Numbered from the stretch's first letter, positions 1-7,865 are shown. The stretch is 20,482 bases of DNA from an uncultured Bacilli bacterium (GCA_934162325.1 CAKPIH010000020.1:1-20482), one strand, 5' to 3'. Notes: a model not told the origin generated them from the sequence alone. Made by a program: numbers and translations.

Positions 1-116
1 TATCTAGCAATAAAAGGTATTGTAGCTCCTTCTCCTAATAACTTCAAAGTAGCAATTACACTATCTTTTTTTATACCCAAATCATTAACTATTCCATTTA
101 TGATAACATCATTCAT
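1..116 (-). CDS. tex: Tex-family RNA-binding transcription accessory protein, N-terminal fragment
   Basis: Only the first 38 codons are in the window; the gene continues beyond the left edge. The peptide begins MNDVIINGIVNDLGIKKDSV and continues to a segment ending LLGEGATIPFIARY. This matches the conserved start of Tex proteins, where a leucine-rich helix is followed by the strongly conserved TIPFIARYRKE stretch. Tex is a cytoplasmic multidomain nucleic-acid-binding protein (helix-turn-helix, YqgF-like nuclease fold, helix-hairpin-helix, S1) linked to transcription and RNA handling; those later domains are not visible here. A good ribosome binding site, AGGAG, lies about 10 nt before the ATG. 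The gene starts 16 nt after the stop of the upstream unknown gene, so it is probably the last visible member of the operon starting near 4494. The identification rests on one motif and the start context, but that motif is quite specific. Confidence 0.82.
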   Translation of the reverse strand, partial: MNDVIINGIVNDLGIKKDSVIATLKLLGEGATIPFIAR

Positions 117-132
117 TATTTATATCTCCTAT

Positions 133-2061
133 CTATCTTAATTTTTTCCCTGTTTTTTCACTATAACTATCATCTATATATTTATCTCTTTCATTATCAA
201 ATCCAGTATCAACTTTATTCTCATTTTTAAGTCTTGTCATTTTAATAATAACAATAGGAATATTAAGTCTCTTACTTTCTATTATATCTTTGTCTCTTAT
301 TTCATCATAAACAACTATAAAATCAGGTTTCTTAATATTATATTCCTTATTTTCATTTTGTAAATTAACTAATTCTATTTCACTATACCAATTACTACCA
401 TTAACTAACTCTTTTGAAGTCATAATTCTATTAACATATCTACTAACAGCGGTATTACTACTATAAACATCTCCACTAAAGGCATCCTGCTCTAACATAT
501 GAATAACAGTATCATTATCAAAAGAATTATATCCATAAATAATACCACCCTCACCATGTCCATAAGTATCGCTATTTTCATCAGATATTATTGAGTAACA
601 GTTTCTTCTATTATTACTTTTATCTTTATATATTCCTTGCATTCTAACAAGCATAGTATATTTACTATCTCTTAAATCATATATTTTAACATTATCTATA
701 TCATTTGATACTAATTTATCATCGCATTTAGATAAATCAATTAAATCTTTTTTAATCATATCATAAGATATATCTTTAAGTTTTCTTAAATCATCATAAA
801 AAGAAACACTAATATTTTTATCATATAATTTATTAAATAAATTTATCTTATCTCCACAAGAAATTTTATCAAAATTTAGAATCATTTGATAAAAATCTAT
901 TTTATCATTATCAAGAACTTTATCTTCAGCATCTAACTTACTATTATATCTAAGCATTTCTTTAATATTAAGCCAAACATTATAAATATTATCACAAAAC
1001 AAAGCATCTACAACTACTTCACTAATCTTTCTGTTTACTTCCCCCTTCAATTTATTTTTAAGACTATCTAAATCTACAAAACAAGCATTACCATTTTCAT
1101 CATAATCATTATGTTTTAGAAAAATTCTCCTAATATCATTACTATAAATAAAAGAATTAGCTCGATATTCATACATTAAACTTGGGTTATCAATAATCTC
1201 ATCATATACTTTAAAAAGGCCACTATCACTATCATATTCATTAAGTAATTCCTTATAATATTTATCAAGTTTCTTTTTTATTATCAAGTAGTCATTATTC
1301 ACTTCTAGTGCATTAATATTTCTTCTAAAATCAATAAAACTATCACTTTTTAATTTATCAAAAAACTTATCATTAAGTAAAATTTCTCTATTAAACTTAA
1401 CATTATAATTAACAAGATTGACAATATTAAAAAATTTATCAAATAAGTAAACTGCCCTATTATCATTTTCAAAGAAAGAGGAAATATTTGTTATACTTAA
1501 ATAAGGTAATATTTTAACTATTGTTTCATCTTTAAAATTTTCATATAGTAACTTTACCTGCTTATCACTACCAATACAAGAAAGAAATTGAAGACCCTTA
1601 CCAGCAGCAATTAGATTCATATCTTCCATTTTATAAATTATTTTAGCAATATCTTCATAATCAGCACTAGCAAATATTGAATATACATCATCAGATATAG
1701 ACACAAACTCTTTAAATAAATTATCATCATTAAGAATATATTGAAGTGCTTTATCCATGTTTTTTTCTGTTAAACAAACAAATAATTTATATTCGCCATC
1801 ATGCTTTTTATAAAAATTATGTATAGTATCATAGTCTAAAATAATAAAAAAGTCATCAATTTCAATCATATTAAATAACCATCTAAAATTTTTATATGTA
1901 TCTCCTTCGTTGCAGGTCTTAAGTAATTCTCTTCTTAATTTATCTCTAACAAAAGGAATATTAAATACCCTCTTTCTTTCATCTTCTCCTAAGTAGCAGA
2001 CCCTACTAACTAATTTCATTACATCAGTATCATTAACTAACTCTCTATCATTAAAATCCAT
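133..2061 (-). CDS. Unrecognised ~642-aa protein in the dinB-tex operon
   Basis: I do not recognise this family. The protein is soluble-looking: no signal peptide, no membrane helix, rich in Asp, Asn, Lys and Ile. The first ~430 residues look helical and repeat-like. The last ~190 residues look like a separate folded domain, with segments resembling conserved motifs: RRNCYSIISD, GHGEGGIIYGY, NWYSEIELVN, KPDFIVVYDEI and LNIPIVIIKM, followed by a charged tail. The KPDFIVVYDE and IPIVIIK pair reads like two beta strands of an alpha/beta fold. A GTG at 2070 overlaps the stop of the upstream polymerase gene as GTGA, but I prefer the ATG at 2061: the sequence AAGGTGAT just before it is a near-perfect Shine-Dalgarno site and contains that GTG. 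Cotranscription with a Y-family polymerase and tex is likely; a role in DNA or RNA stress is only a guess from context. Confidence 0.8.
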   Translation of the reverse strand: MDFNDRELVNDTDVMKLVSRVCYLGEDERKRVFNIPFVRDKLRRELLKTCNEGDTYKNFRWLFNMIEIDDFFIILDYDTIHNFYKKHDGEYKLFVCLTEKNMDKALQYILNDDNLFKEFVSISDDVYSIFASADYEDIAKIIYKMEDMNLIAAGKGLQFLSCIGSDKQVKLLYENFKDETIVKILPYLSITNISSFFENDNRAVYLFDKFFNIVNLVNYNVKFNREILLNDKFFDKLKSDSFIDFRRNINALEVNNDYLIIKKKLDKYYKELLNEYDSDSGLFKVYDEIIDNPSLMYEYRANSFIYSNDIRRIFLKHNDYDENGNACFVDLDSLKNKLKGEVNRKISEVVVDALFCDNIYNVWLNIKEMLRYNSKLDAEDKVLDNDKIDFYQMILNFDKISCGDKINLFNKLYDKNISVSFYDDLRKLKDISYDMIKKDLIDLSKCDDKLVSNDIDNVKIYDLRDSKYTMLVRMQGIYKDKSNNRRNCYSIISDENSDTYGHGEGGIIYGYNSFDNDTVIHMLEQDAFSGDVYSSNTAVSRYVNRIMTSKELVNGSNWYSEIELVNLQNENKEYNIKKPDFIVVYDEIRDKDIIESKRLNIPIVIIKMTRLKNENKVDTGFDNERDKYIDDSYSEKTGKKLR

Positions 2062-2066
2062 CAAAA

Positions 2067-3272
2067 TCACCTTCTATTATCATTGTCACTAACATATCCG
2101 ATAACCTTATCACCATATTTATCTCTTATTTCATCTATAACACTCTGAAGTTTATCATTATCTAACATATTCTCATTATTATTAAAATTATCAAAGATAG
2201 ATAACTGTTTCTTTCTCACTGTAGAAAAGCCACTAATAAATACACAAACACTTCTAATACCATCATCATGATTCCATAAATTATCAAATATTCTGCAAGC
2301 ATTATCATATATTTCTTCATCAGCTGCGATACTAAAATCTAATTTTACTTGTTTACTAACTTTATCAAAATAGTTATATTTAAGCCAAATACCAATAGTA
2401 TCAGCATACATTTTATTGTATCTTAATTTTTTACCAATATCACAAGACAAATTATGAATAACATCATGTATCATACTAATATCATGATAGTTATAAGGAA
2501 GTACTGTCGAAGAAGAAATACTTTTTGCAGCTTCTCTTTCATAATAAACAGGACTATTATCAATACCATTAGCATAGTCATGCATCATCTTACCCATAGA
2601 CTTAAATTTTCTAGTCAACATATCAACATCATAATTAGCCAGTTCCTCAATTGTGTTAATTCCCATCTCATGAAGTTTCTTACTACTAGCTTTACCAATC
2701 ATAAATAAATCATCAACTTTAAGAGGAAACATCTTTTCTTCTACTTCATCGCTAAACAAAGTATGTACCTTATTAGGTTTCTCAAAATCAGAAGCCATCT
2801 TAGCAAGTAATTTATTATTACCAACACCAACGTTAACAGTAAAACCAAACATTCTATAAATATCATCTTTAATTTTATAAGCAATTTTAACAGGATCCCC
2901 AAAAAGTTCCATACTGCCAGTATAATCTAGAAAACACTCATCAATACTATATCTTTCAATAATATCAGTATATTGACATAAATAATTATACATCTTATCC
3001 GAAAAATACTTATATAACTTATAATTAGGTTTATATATTTCTAAATAAGGACATTTTCTTCTAGCAGAATAGATAGCCTCCGCGGTAACTACTCCCTTCT
3101 TTTTACAAGGATTACTTTTAGCAAGAACAATACCTCTTCTCTGTGACTCATCACCTGCTATAATAGCATATCTATTTCTAATATCATATTTATATCCTTT
3201 TTTAAGCATATATACAGCAGTCCAACTAAGAAAAGCATTATTTACATCAATATGTAAAATAATTCTATTCAT
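2067..3272 (-). CDS. dinB: Y-family DNA polymerase (DinB/Pol IV-like)
   Basis: This is a translesion polymerase that copies damaged template with low fidelity. The N-terminus IILHIDVNNAFLSW holds the first catalytic Asp (residue 9), and RYSIDECFLDYTG holds the second acidic pair (Asp111, Glu112). Further family hallmarks are GIVLAKSNPCKKKGV, the VNVGVGNNKLLAKMASDFEKPN segment, and a helix-hairpin-helix-like thumb region starting at about residue 185 (DLFMIGKASSKKLHEMGI). The C-terminal little-finger domain is followed by KKQLSIFDN at about 354-362, a good match to the QL-x-LF beta-clamp-binding motif. Length (401 aa) is normal. The HIDVNNAF start resembles the Firmicutes UvrX/UmuC-like subgroup as much as E. 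coli DinB, so the symbol is a family label. It begins 1 nt after the AssT-like gene with GAGGTG as ribosome site, and its stop overlaps the next gene's start region. I see no clear LexA operator upstream. Confidence 0.92.
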   Translation of the reverse strand: MNRIILHIDVNNAFLSWTAVYMLKKGYKYDIRNRYAIIAGDESQRRGIVLAKSNPCKKKGVVTAEAIYSARRKCPYLEIYKPNYKLYKYFSDKMYNYLCQYTDIIERYSIDECFLDYTGSMELFGDPVKIAYKIKDDIYRMFGFTVNVGVGNNKLLAKMASDFEKPNKVHTLFSDEVEEKMFPLKVDDLFMIGKASSKKLHEMGINTIEELANYDVDMLTRKFKSMGKMMHDYANGIDNSPVYYEREAAKSISSSTVLPYNYHDISMIHDVIHNLSCDIGKKLRYNKMYADTIGIWLKYNYFDKVSKQVKLDFSIAADEEIYDNACRIFDNLWNHDDGIRSVCVFISGFSTVRKKQLSIFDNFNNNENMLDNDKLQSVIDEIRDKYGDKVIGYVSDNDNRR

Positions 3273-3273
3273 A

Positions 3274-4494
3274 TTACACCTCTATATAATAATCAGTCTT
3301 ATATACTTTACCATCTATACGATAGTAGATAGTATATTTACCTTTTAATCCATTTAAATTAACATACTTAGTATCTTTAACTTCATATATTCTCTTATCA
3401 AATAACTTATCAAGTATTAAGTAAACATCTTTACCAGTATTATTATATATACTAATTCTATTAACATCCATCTTAATATTAATATCTTCACCATCATATT
3501 TATCATACTTAATAATAGAAATATCTTTATCATATTTATTCGTAGTAGTTAGTTTACCATATCTAACTCCTTTTACAATTTTATATTCACTAATACCATC
3601 ATAAAAAGAATAAATATTACTCTTCTCAGAAGATTCTACTTCACTAAACTTCTTATCCTTAACACTATAAAATTTATCTTCCTTACCAACAATAACATTA
3701 CCATTTATAACATTAATATAACTATAATTATCATTCTTACCTAAATTACTAATAGTACCAGTCTGACTATCTATCATAACAATATTCTTAGATAAAGCAT
3801 AAATATTACCATCAGCATAAATACTATTACCATAATAATCATCACTAAGTAAATATTCACCATATACTTTACCTAAAAGATTCATTCTATATATACCAGT
3901 ACTATGATTATCTTCAGTATAACTATCATTACCAATAATAATATTATCTTTATATACAGTAATATCACCATAATATTTTTTATTTAAATACCATCTAACG
4001 TTACCATTACTATCACTAGCATAAGGATAATTACCATTGTAAAAAGAATAATTACCATCATATAAAACTTCACCAAAGTCATCAGGTAACTTATCAGTCT
4101 TAATATTAATAACTTTCTCTTTATTTTCACTTTGTAATACAATAGTATTATCATAATCAGCATATAATCCATATATAGGTATAATATGATGTTTATTCTT
4201 GCCAAAAGTATAGTTAATATCTCCATTAACAGATATACTAACTTCACTATAATCACTAGTTTCAAACATAGCAATACCAGTAAGTGGGCTATTACCATAA
4301 GGATTAATAATAACATTAGGATTATCTAAACTATAACCATATCCATTAAAATATACTTCTTTATTACTTTGAACACTAAGTATATCCTTCTCTTTCTTTA
4401 TACTAGTATTACCAGTAACTATATTACTTCCTACTATTGTAATAATTAAAATAAATATTAAAAATCCACCAATAAATATATAACTTCTTTTCAT
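3274..4494 (-). CDS. Membrane-anchored AssT-like (aryl-sulfate sulfotransferase) protein without catalytic His
   Basis: The N-terminus is a Lys-Arg start followed by one hydrophobic segment (about residues 5-24), so the protein is exported and probably membrane-anchored. Residues ~58-120 strongly resemble the N-terminal domain of bacterial aryl-sulfate sulfotransferases: NPYGNSPLTGIAMF, a strand pattern ending in NYTFGKNKHHIIPIYGLY, then ADYDNTIVL. A beta-propeller-like body follows (NVRWYLN, GNIYALSKNIVMIDSQTG). AssT enzymes use several conserved histidines, one of them covalently sulfated. Here the last histidine is residue 197; none occurs in the remaining ~210 residues, and the place where HHD would normally precede a DGN strand reads DDYYGNSIYADGN. 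The protein is also shorter (406 aa) than typical AssT. It is therefore probably a non-enzymatic propeller or binding protein. The start has poor ribosome-site complementarity (GTGATAG). First gene of the operon with dinB. Confidence 0.72.
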   Translation of the reverse strand: MKRSYIFIGGFLIFILIITIVGSNIVTGNTSIKKEKDILSVQSNKEVYFNGYGYSLDNPNVIINPYGNSPLTGIAMFETSDYSEVSISVNGDINYTFGKNKHHIIPIYGLYADYDNTIVLQSENKEKVINIKTDKLPDDFGEVLYDGNYSFYNGNYPYASDSNGNVRWYLNKKYYGDITVYKDNIIIGNDSYTEDNHSTGIYRMNLLGKVYGEYLLSDDYYGNSIYADGNIYALSKNIVMIDSQTGTISNLGKNDNYSYINVINGNVIVGKEDKFYSVKDKKFSEVESSEKSNIYSFYDGISEYKIVKGVRYGKLTTTNKYDKDISIIKYDKYDGEDINIKMDVNRISIYNNTGKDVYLILDKLFDKRIYEVKDTKYVNLNGLKGKYTIYYRIDGKVYKTDYYIEV

Positions 4495-4509
4495 ACTATC
4501 ACATAATAT

Positions 4510-4515
4510 ATTATA
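4510..4515 (-). promoter_or_regulatory. Possible -10 box for the AssT-like gene operon
   Basis: The minus strand reads TATAAT 15 nt before the ATG at 4494. A weak TTTATT sits 17 nt further upstream, inside the hairpin described at 4515-4559. The short leader and the lack of a strong -35 make this tentative. Confidence 0.4.
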
Positions 4516-4559
4516 CTAAAAAATAGCCTAAAAATAAAGGCTTTTATAATTATTTTAGT
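4515..4559. repeat. Imperfect palindrome over the divergent promoter region
   Basis: ACTAAA...AGCCT, an 8-nt A/T loop, AGGCT...TTTTAGT forms a long interrupted inverted repeat. Read on the minus strand, the inner stem is followed by ATTTTTT, like a terminator, yet it lies directly upstream of a minus-strand gene, where its right arm overlaps the presumed -35 region. It could be an operator, an attenuator, or a relic terminator; sequence alone does not decide. Confidence 0.5.
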
Positions 4560-4584
4560 AAGTTCACACTTCGTTGTTCACTTC

Positions 4585-4641
4585 TTTTTGAAGCCATTAA
4601 AGTCTTCAAAAAAATAATTTTGAGCTTATAATCTCAAAATT
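4585..4641. repeat. Two adjacent perfect inverted repeats upstream of the DUF6512 gene
   Basis: The first hairpin has a 9-bp stem, TTTTTGAAG with CTTCAAAAA, around the loop CCATTAAAGT (4585-4612). The second starts 3 nt later, with a 9-bp stem AATTTTGAG with CTCAAAATT around CTTATAAT (4616-4641). Neither is followed by a proper T-run in the direction of a preceding gene, so they do not look like ordinary terminators. A direct repeat, GTTCAC, occurs just before them at 4562 and 4576. Confidence 0.65.
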
Positions 4642-4683
4642 AATAATTTATATTTTAAAAATAATTAACCATACTAATAATAT

Positions 4684-4702
4684 AATTAAAGTATAAGGAG
4701 GA
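4684..4702 (+). promoter_or_regulatory. Leader block with strong RBS shared with the gene at 9975
   Basis: The block AATTAAAGTATAAGGAGGA is identical at 4684-4702 and 9951-9969, both just before plus-strand genes for small membrane proteins, and both are preceded by TAATAT. It includes the ribosome binding site and overlaps a TATAAT at 4681-4686. No convincing -35 is visible at this copy. Confidence 0.6.
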
Positions 4703-4705
4703 ACT

Positions 4706-5248
4706 ATGAATCTAAAAAAAATAAAGATACTAGCGGTCATAGGAATATTTATTATATCATTCCTATCGCACTTTGCTTATGAAATATTTCCTAATATAAT
4801 ATTTTCCTTCATCTTCCCAGTAAACGAAAGTATCTGGGAACATATGAAAATATTATTTACATCAACACTACTATATGGAATAATAGACTATCTCTTACTA
4901 AAAAAATATAACATAAAACATAACAACTTTCCTTTTCAATTATATTTTACTTCACTAATAGGAATACCTATATACTTAGTAATATACTTACCATTATATA
5001 ATTTACTAGGAGAATCTCCATTCATATCAATATCATTATTATTAATAGTATACATAATAACACAAATAGTAAGCTATAACATACTAAAAGAAAAAGAATT
5101 AAAAATATTAAATATAATAACTATTCCAGTAATATTATTATCATACTTAGGATTTATATATTTAACATATAATCCACCACATACTTATATCTTCTACGAC
5201 ATTACTGAAGATAAATATAGTATCAATGATTATATAAAACTAGAATAA
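4706..5248 (+). CDS. DUF6512 family integral membrane protein
   Basis: A 180-residue membrane protein with about five hydrophobic segments (roughly 8-26, 47-65, 79-100, 105-124, 134-154). The segment HFAYEIFPN, then FPVNESIWEHMKILF, is the signature I associate with the Firmicutes DUF6512 family; the short C-terminal tail with NPPHTYIFYD also fits. Function is unknown in the family. The conserved Asn-Glu-Ser-x-Trp-Glu-His cluster lies at the start of the second helix and could bind a metal or substrate, which is only inference. A very strong ribosome site, AAGGAGGA, lies 4 nt before the ATG. It is a single-gene plus-strand unit between two minus-strand operons and ends in its own terminator. 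Its 19-nt leader is identical to that of the gene at 9975. Confidence 0.82.
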   Translation: MNLKKIKILAVIGIFIISFLSHFAYEIFPNIIFSFIFPVNESIWEHMKILFTSTLLYGIIDYLLLKKYNIKHNNFPFQLYFTSLIGIPIYLVIYLPLYNLLGESPFISISLLLIVYIITQIVSYNILKEKELKILNIITIPVILLSYLGFIYLTYNPPHTYIFYDITEDKYSINDYIKLE

Positions 5249-5280
5249 AATATAGGTCAAAACGCCTATATTTTTATTTA
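5249..5280 (+). terminator. Intrinsic terminator of the DUF6512 gene
   Basis: An 8-bp perfect stem, AATATAGG with CCTATATT around TCAAAACG, starts right after the stop codon and runs into TTTTTATTT. Confidence 0.85.
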
Positions 5281-5298
5281 TCAACAACACCTGTGGAT

Positions 5299-5333
5299 AA
5301 AAAAAGAAAATACTATATTTTCAAGTATTTTCT
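5299..5333 (-). terminator. Intrinsic terminator of ftsX, overlapping its last codons
   Basis: On the minus strand a 10-bp perfect stem, AGAAAATACT with AGTATTTTCT, encloses the loop TGAAAATAT and is followed by seven T residues. The stem's first arm is coding sequence for the last residues of ftsX, and the TAG stop (5313-5315) straddles the loop and the start of the second arm. Confidence 0.85.
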
Positions 5334-6233
5334 TACTGCTTGATAACTTCCTATCATACCAACAATAATACCAATAAGAAGTAATATACCAGATACATTA
5401 TAAATAAATGGCATAGGAGCAACTAAAGTAGCAAGTGAAGAATTAAATAACTTACCACCAAAGAAATCATATAAAGTAGTATAACCAAATATTGTAATAA
5501 TAATTGGAATAACAGCACCAATTATACCTATAAATAATCCTTCAATAATAAATGGAATTTTAATAGATATATTTGAAGCACCTACTAATCTCATAATTTC
5601 AATTTCTCTTTTTCTAGAATATATAGCAAGCTTAATAGTATTAGCAATTAAAAATGCTGTAACAAGTACTAAAGAAGCAACTGCTACTATACATACTTTC
5701 TTAACTACATTAAATACTACTATTAATTGATGAACAATATCTTCACCATAATTAATATTATTAATTTTATCTTTAGTAAAAGATAAATTTTTAACTTCAT
5801 TAATAGTATCATCAATTTTCTCTATTTCTTTAACTTTAAACATATAACTATCAAGAAGTGGATTAGTTTCTTCAGTCCATCTATCAACAGTAGAAGCAAA
5901 TATTTCATTGCCATTTTTTAATTCATTTGCAGACTCTGTCTTACTTTTAAACATAATAGAACTATCCTCTATATTAGTAATAGATTTAAGTTCATTTAAT
6001 ATTTTAGTTTCATCTTCTTTAGTAGTATCTCCCTTTAAGAACATAACTACAGTAACATCTTTTCTAATAGAATCTGAAAAGTTTTGTACATTCATAGATA
6101 AAACTAAAGATACTGCTACTACTATTAAAGTAATAGTAATACAAGAAATAGAAGCAAGTGATAACGAAAAGTTTCTAAACACTCCATGAGCAGCATCTCT
6201 AAAATATCTTTTCAAACTCCTAAGCCCTCTCAT
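5313..6233 (-). CDS. ftsX: Cell division membrane protein FtsX
   Basis: FtsX is the membrane partner of the FtsE ATPase; the complex relays a cytoplasmic signal to peptidoglycan hydrolases outside the cell. The architecture fits: a short cytoplasmic start (MRGLRSLKRYFRDAAHGVFRN), one helix, an extracellular domain of about 120 residues, then three C-terminal helices. The cytoplasmic motif REIEIMRLVGAS between helices 2 and 3 is typical and probably contacts FtsE. I choose the ATG at 6233 (306 aa): it overlaps the end of ftsE by 14 nt, has GGGAGG about 9 nt upstream inside ftsE, and begins exactly where FtsX homologues do. The reading frame is open further upstream to 6290, but that extension lies within ftsE and lacks a ribosome site. 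No PcsB/CwlO-type hydrolase gene is visible next to it. Confidence 0.95.
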   Translation of the reverse strand: MRGLRSLKRYFRDAAHGVFRNFSLSLASISCITITLIVVAVSLVLSMNVQNFSDSIRKDVTVVMFLKGDTTKEDETKILNELKSITNIEDSSIMFKSKTESANELKNGNEIFASTVDRWTEETNPLLDSYMFKVKEIEKIDDTINEVKNLSFTKDKINNINYGEDIVHQLIVVFNVVKKVCIVAVASLVLVTAFLIANTIKLAIYSRKREIEIMRLVGASNISIKIPFIIEGLFIGIIGAVIPIIITIFGYTTLYDFFGGKLFNSSLATLVAPMPFIYNVSGILLLIGIIVGMIGSYQAVRKYLKI

Positions 6234-6915
6234 TGTAGTAGCCTCCCTTCTCAATATCACGTGCAAGTCTTCCATGATCAAGAATAACAACTCTCTTCTT
6301 CATTCTATCAACAATATCTCTGTCATGTGTAGCCATTATAATAGTAGTACCCATAGCATTAATTTGTTCTAAGACTTTCATAATTTCCATTGAAGTATCA
6401 GGATCCAAGTTACCAGTAGGTTCATCACAAATAAGAAGTTTAGGTTTATTAACAATAGCTCTAGCTATAACAACCCTTTGTTGTTCACCACCTGATAATT
6501 GATCAGGATATTGTCTAACTTTATTTTTAAGTCCTACCAAATCAAGTACCTCAAGAACTCTTTTTCTAATTTCTTTTTTATCATAACCAAGTACTTCCAT
6601 TGCAAAAGCAACATTTTCATATACTGTAAGTTTAGGAAGTAATTTAAAGTCTTGGAATACAACACCTAGTTTTCTTCTTAAAACGTATACCTTTCTATTT
6701 TTTAACTTTGCAACATTAATACCCCCAATAATAATAGAACCTTTATCCGGTTTTTCTTCTCTATATAACATCTTAATAAGAGTTGATTTACCGCTACCAG
6801 AAGCACCTATAACAAATACAAATTCACCCTTTTTAATGCTTAAATTAAAATCATATAAAGCAACAGTACCTGTTTTATAAGTCTTCTGAACATCACTTAC
6901 TCTAATTAACTCCAT
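6220..6915 (-). CDS. ftsE: Cell division ABC ATPase FtsE
   Basis: ATP-binding subunit of the FtsEX complex at the division septum. All ABC motifs are present: Walker A GASGSGKST, Q-loop region VVFQDFKLLP, signature LSGGEQQR, Walker B LLICDEPTGNLDP, and the switch histidine in MATHDRDIV. The sequence LLPKLTVYENVAFAMEVLG is characteristic of FtsE. The start is placed at the ATG of MELIRVSDVQKTY (231 aa), because GGAGG lies 8 nt before it; a possible GTG five codons earlier overlaps that ribosome site. It is cotranscribed and translationally coupled with ftsX. Proximity to prfB, two genes upstream, is the common Firmicutes arrangement, here with two yitT genes between them. Confidence 0.97.
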   Translation of the reverse strand: MELIRVSDVQKTYKTGTVALYDFNLSIKKGEFVFVIGASGSGKSTLIKMLYREEKPDKGSIIIGGINVAKLKNRKVYVLRRKLGVVFQDFKLLPKLTVYENVAFAMEVLGYDKKEIRKRVLEVLDLVGLKNKVRQYPDQLSGGEQQRVVIARAIVNKPKLLICDEPTGNLDPDTSMEIMKVLEQINAMGTTIIMATHDRDIVDRMKKRVVILDHGRLARDIEKGGYYNERA

Positions 6916-6940
6916 AAAACATACCTCCACATCATAAACA

Positions 6941-6949
6941 ATTATAACA
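6941..6949 (-). promoter_or_regulatory. Extended -10 promoter element of ftsE
   Basis: The minus strand reads TGTTATAAT, an extended -10 (TGn-TATAAT), about 25 nt before the ftsE start. The -35 region (TTTTAA at 17 nt) is weak, as expected when an extended -10 is present. Confidence 0.6.
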
Positions 6950-7001
6950 TTAATTAACTAATTTTAAAATACTAAAAATAAATTTTACATAATTTCCCAT
7001 A

Positions 7002-7865
7002 CTATATCTTATTAGCAACAGAATAACTATCAGTAATTAGAAAGAAAGCATCTTTATCAATTTCTCTAATAACATCTCTCATTTTAATATACTCAGTAGT
7101 AGAAACAACACATAAAAGCATTTTCTTTCCTTTATCAGAATAACCACCTTTAGCATTAACTATAGTAACAGTATGATTTAAATCATTAATAATATATTCT
7201 CTTACAGCTTTATACTTGCTAGTAACAATATAAAAAGCCTTATTACTAGATATACCAAGCATAATCTTATCTCCAATATAAGCCGTAATATATAAACCAA
7301 TTGCAGCATATATACAATTATCTATTCCAAATACAAATGAACTTAAAATAATTATAACAATATTAGTAAATAAACTAGCCTTACCTACTGATATTTTAAA
7401 TTTACTATTTAATAAATCATAAACAACATAAAAGCCACCTAAACTATAACCAGACTTCTTAATCATACCAAAACTAATACCAGATAGAACACTACCAATA
7501 AGAATAAGTAAAAATAAAGAAGTATTTTCAAAAGAAACATAATTATTAATTATACTAGTAGCCTTTATAAATATTGGAAATAAAATAGTACCTAAAATAT
7601 TCTTTACACCATATTCAACTCCAAACACCATAAAACCAATAACAAGTAATATTGAAGAAAATACTAGTACAATTAATGATAAATCAATATGTGTATATCT
7701 ATTAATCAAAATAGATAACCCTGTACATCCTGTTGTAACAACATTATTAGGATTATAAAATACACTAACAGATATACCTGCAATTAAACATCCCATAATA
7801 AACATAAAGAAATTTTTATAAATATTTTTACTTCTAATTCTTCTTTTAATATTATCTATCATCAT
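7002..7865 (-). CDS. YitT family membrane protein (second paralogue)
   Basis: A 287-residue protein with the YitT layout: about five or six membrane helices (DUF161 repeats) from residue ~18 to ~200, then a soluble C-terminal DUF2179 domain, here ending FFLITDSYSVANKI. The central motif is GYSLGGFYVVYD, a variant of the usual STGGTD. YitT proteins are widespread in Firmicutes and their transport or sensing role is not established. The ATG overlaps the stop of the upstream paralogue as ATGA, and AAGGTGAT precedes it. The gene is 22 residues shorter at the N-terminus than its paralogue before the first helix aligns. No good terminator is seen between its stop and the ftsE promoter, so some read-through into ftsEX is possible. 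Confidence 0.9.
   Translation of the reverse strand: MMIDNIKRRIRSKNIYKNFFMFIMGCLIAGISVSVFYNPNNVVTTGCTGLSILINRYTHIDLSLIVLVFSSILLVIGFMVFGVEYGVKNILGTILFPIFIKATSIINNYVSFENTSLFLLILIGSVLSGISFGMIKKSGYSLGGFYVVYDLLNSKFKISVGKASLFTNIVIIILSSFVFGIDNCIYAAIGLYITAYIGDKIMLGISSNKAFYIVTSKYKAVREYIINDLNHTVTIVNAKGGYSDKGKKMLLCVVSTTEYIKMRDVIREIDKDAFFLITDSYSVANKI

Noticed and set aside
2062..2070. GTG start at 2070 for the unknown protein
   Set aside because: The GTG is part of the AAGGTGAT ribosome site serving the ATG at 2061. It remains possible but is less likely.
4500..4705. Riboswitch or T-box upstream of the DUF6512 gene
   Set aside because: Hairpins are present, but no conserved T-box sequence (UGGNACCGCG-like) or recognisable riboswitch core was found, and no terminator/antiterminator layout faces the gene.
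6234..6290. N-terminal extension of FtsX
   Set aside because: It lies inside ftsE in another frame, has no ribosome site, and homologues begin at the MRGLRSLKRY-type start.
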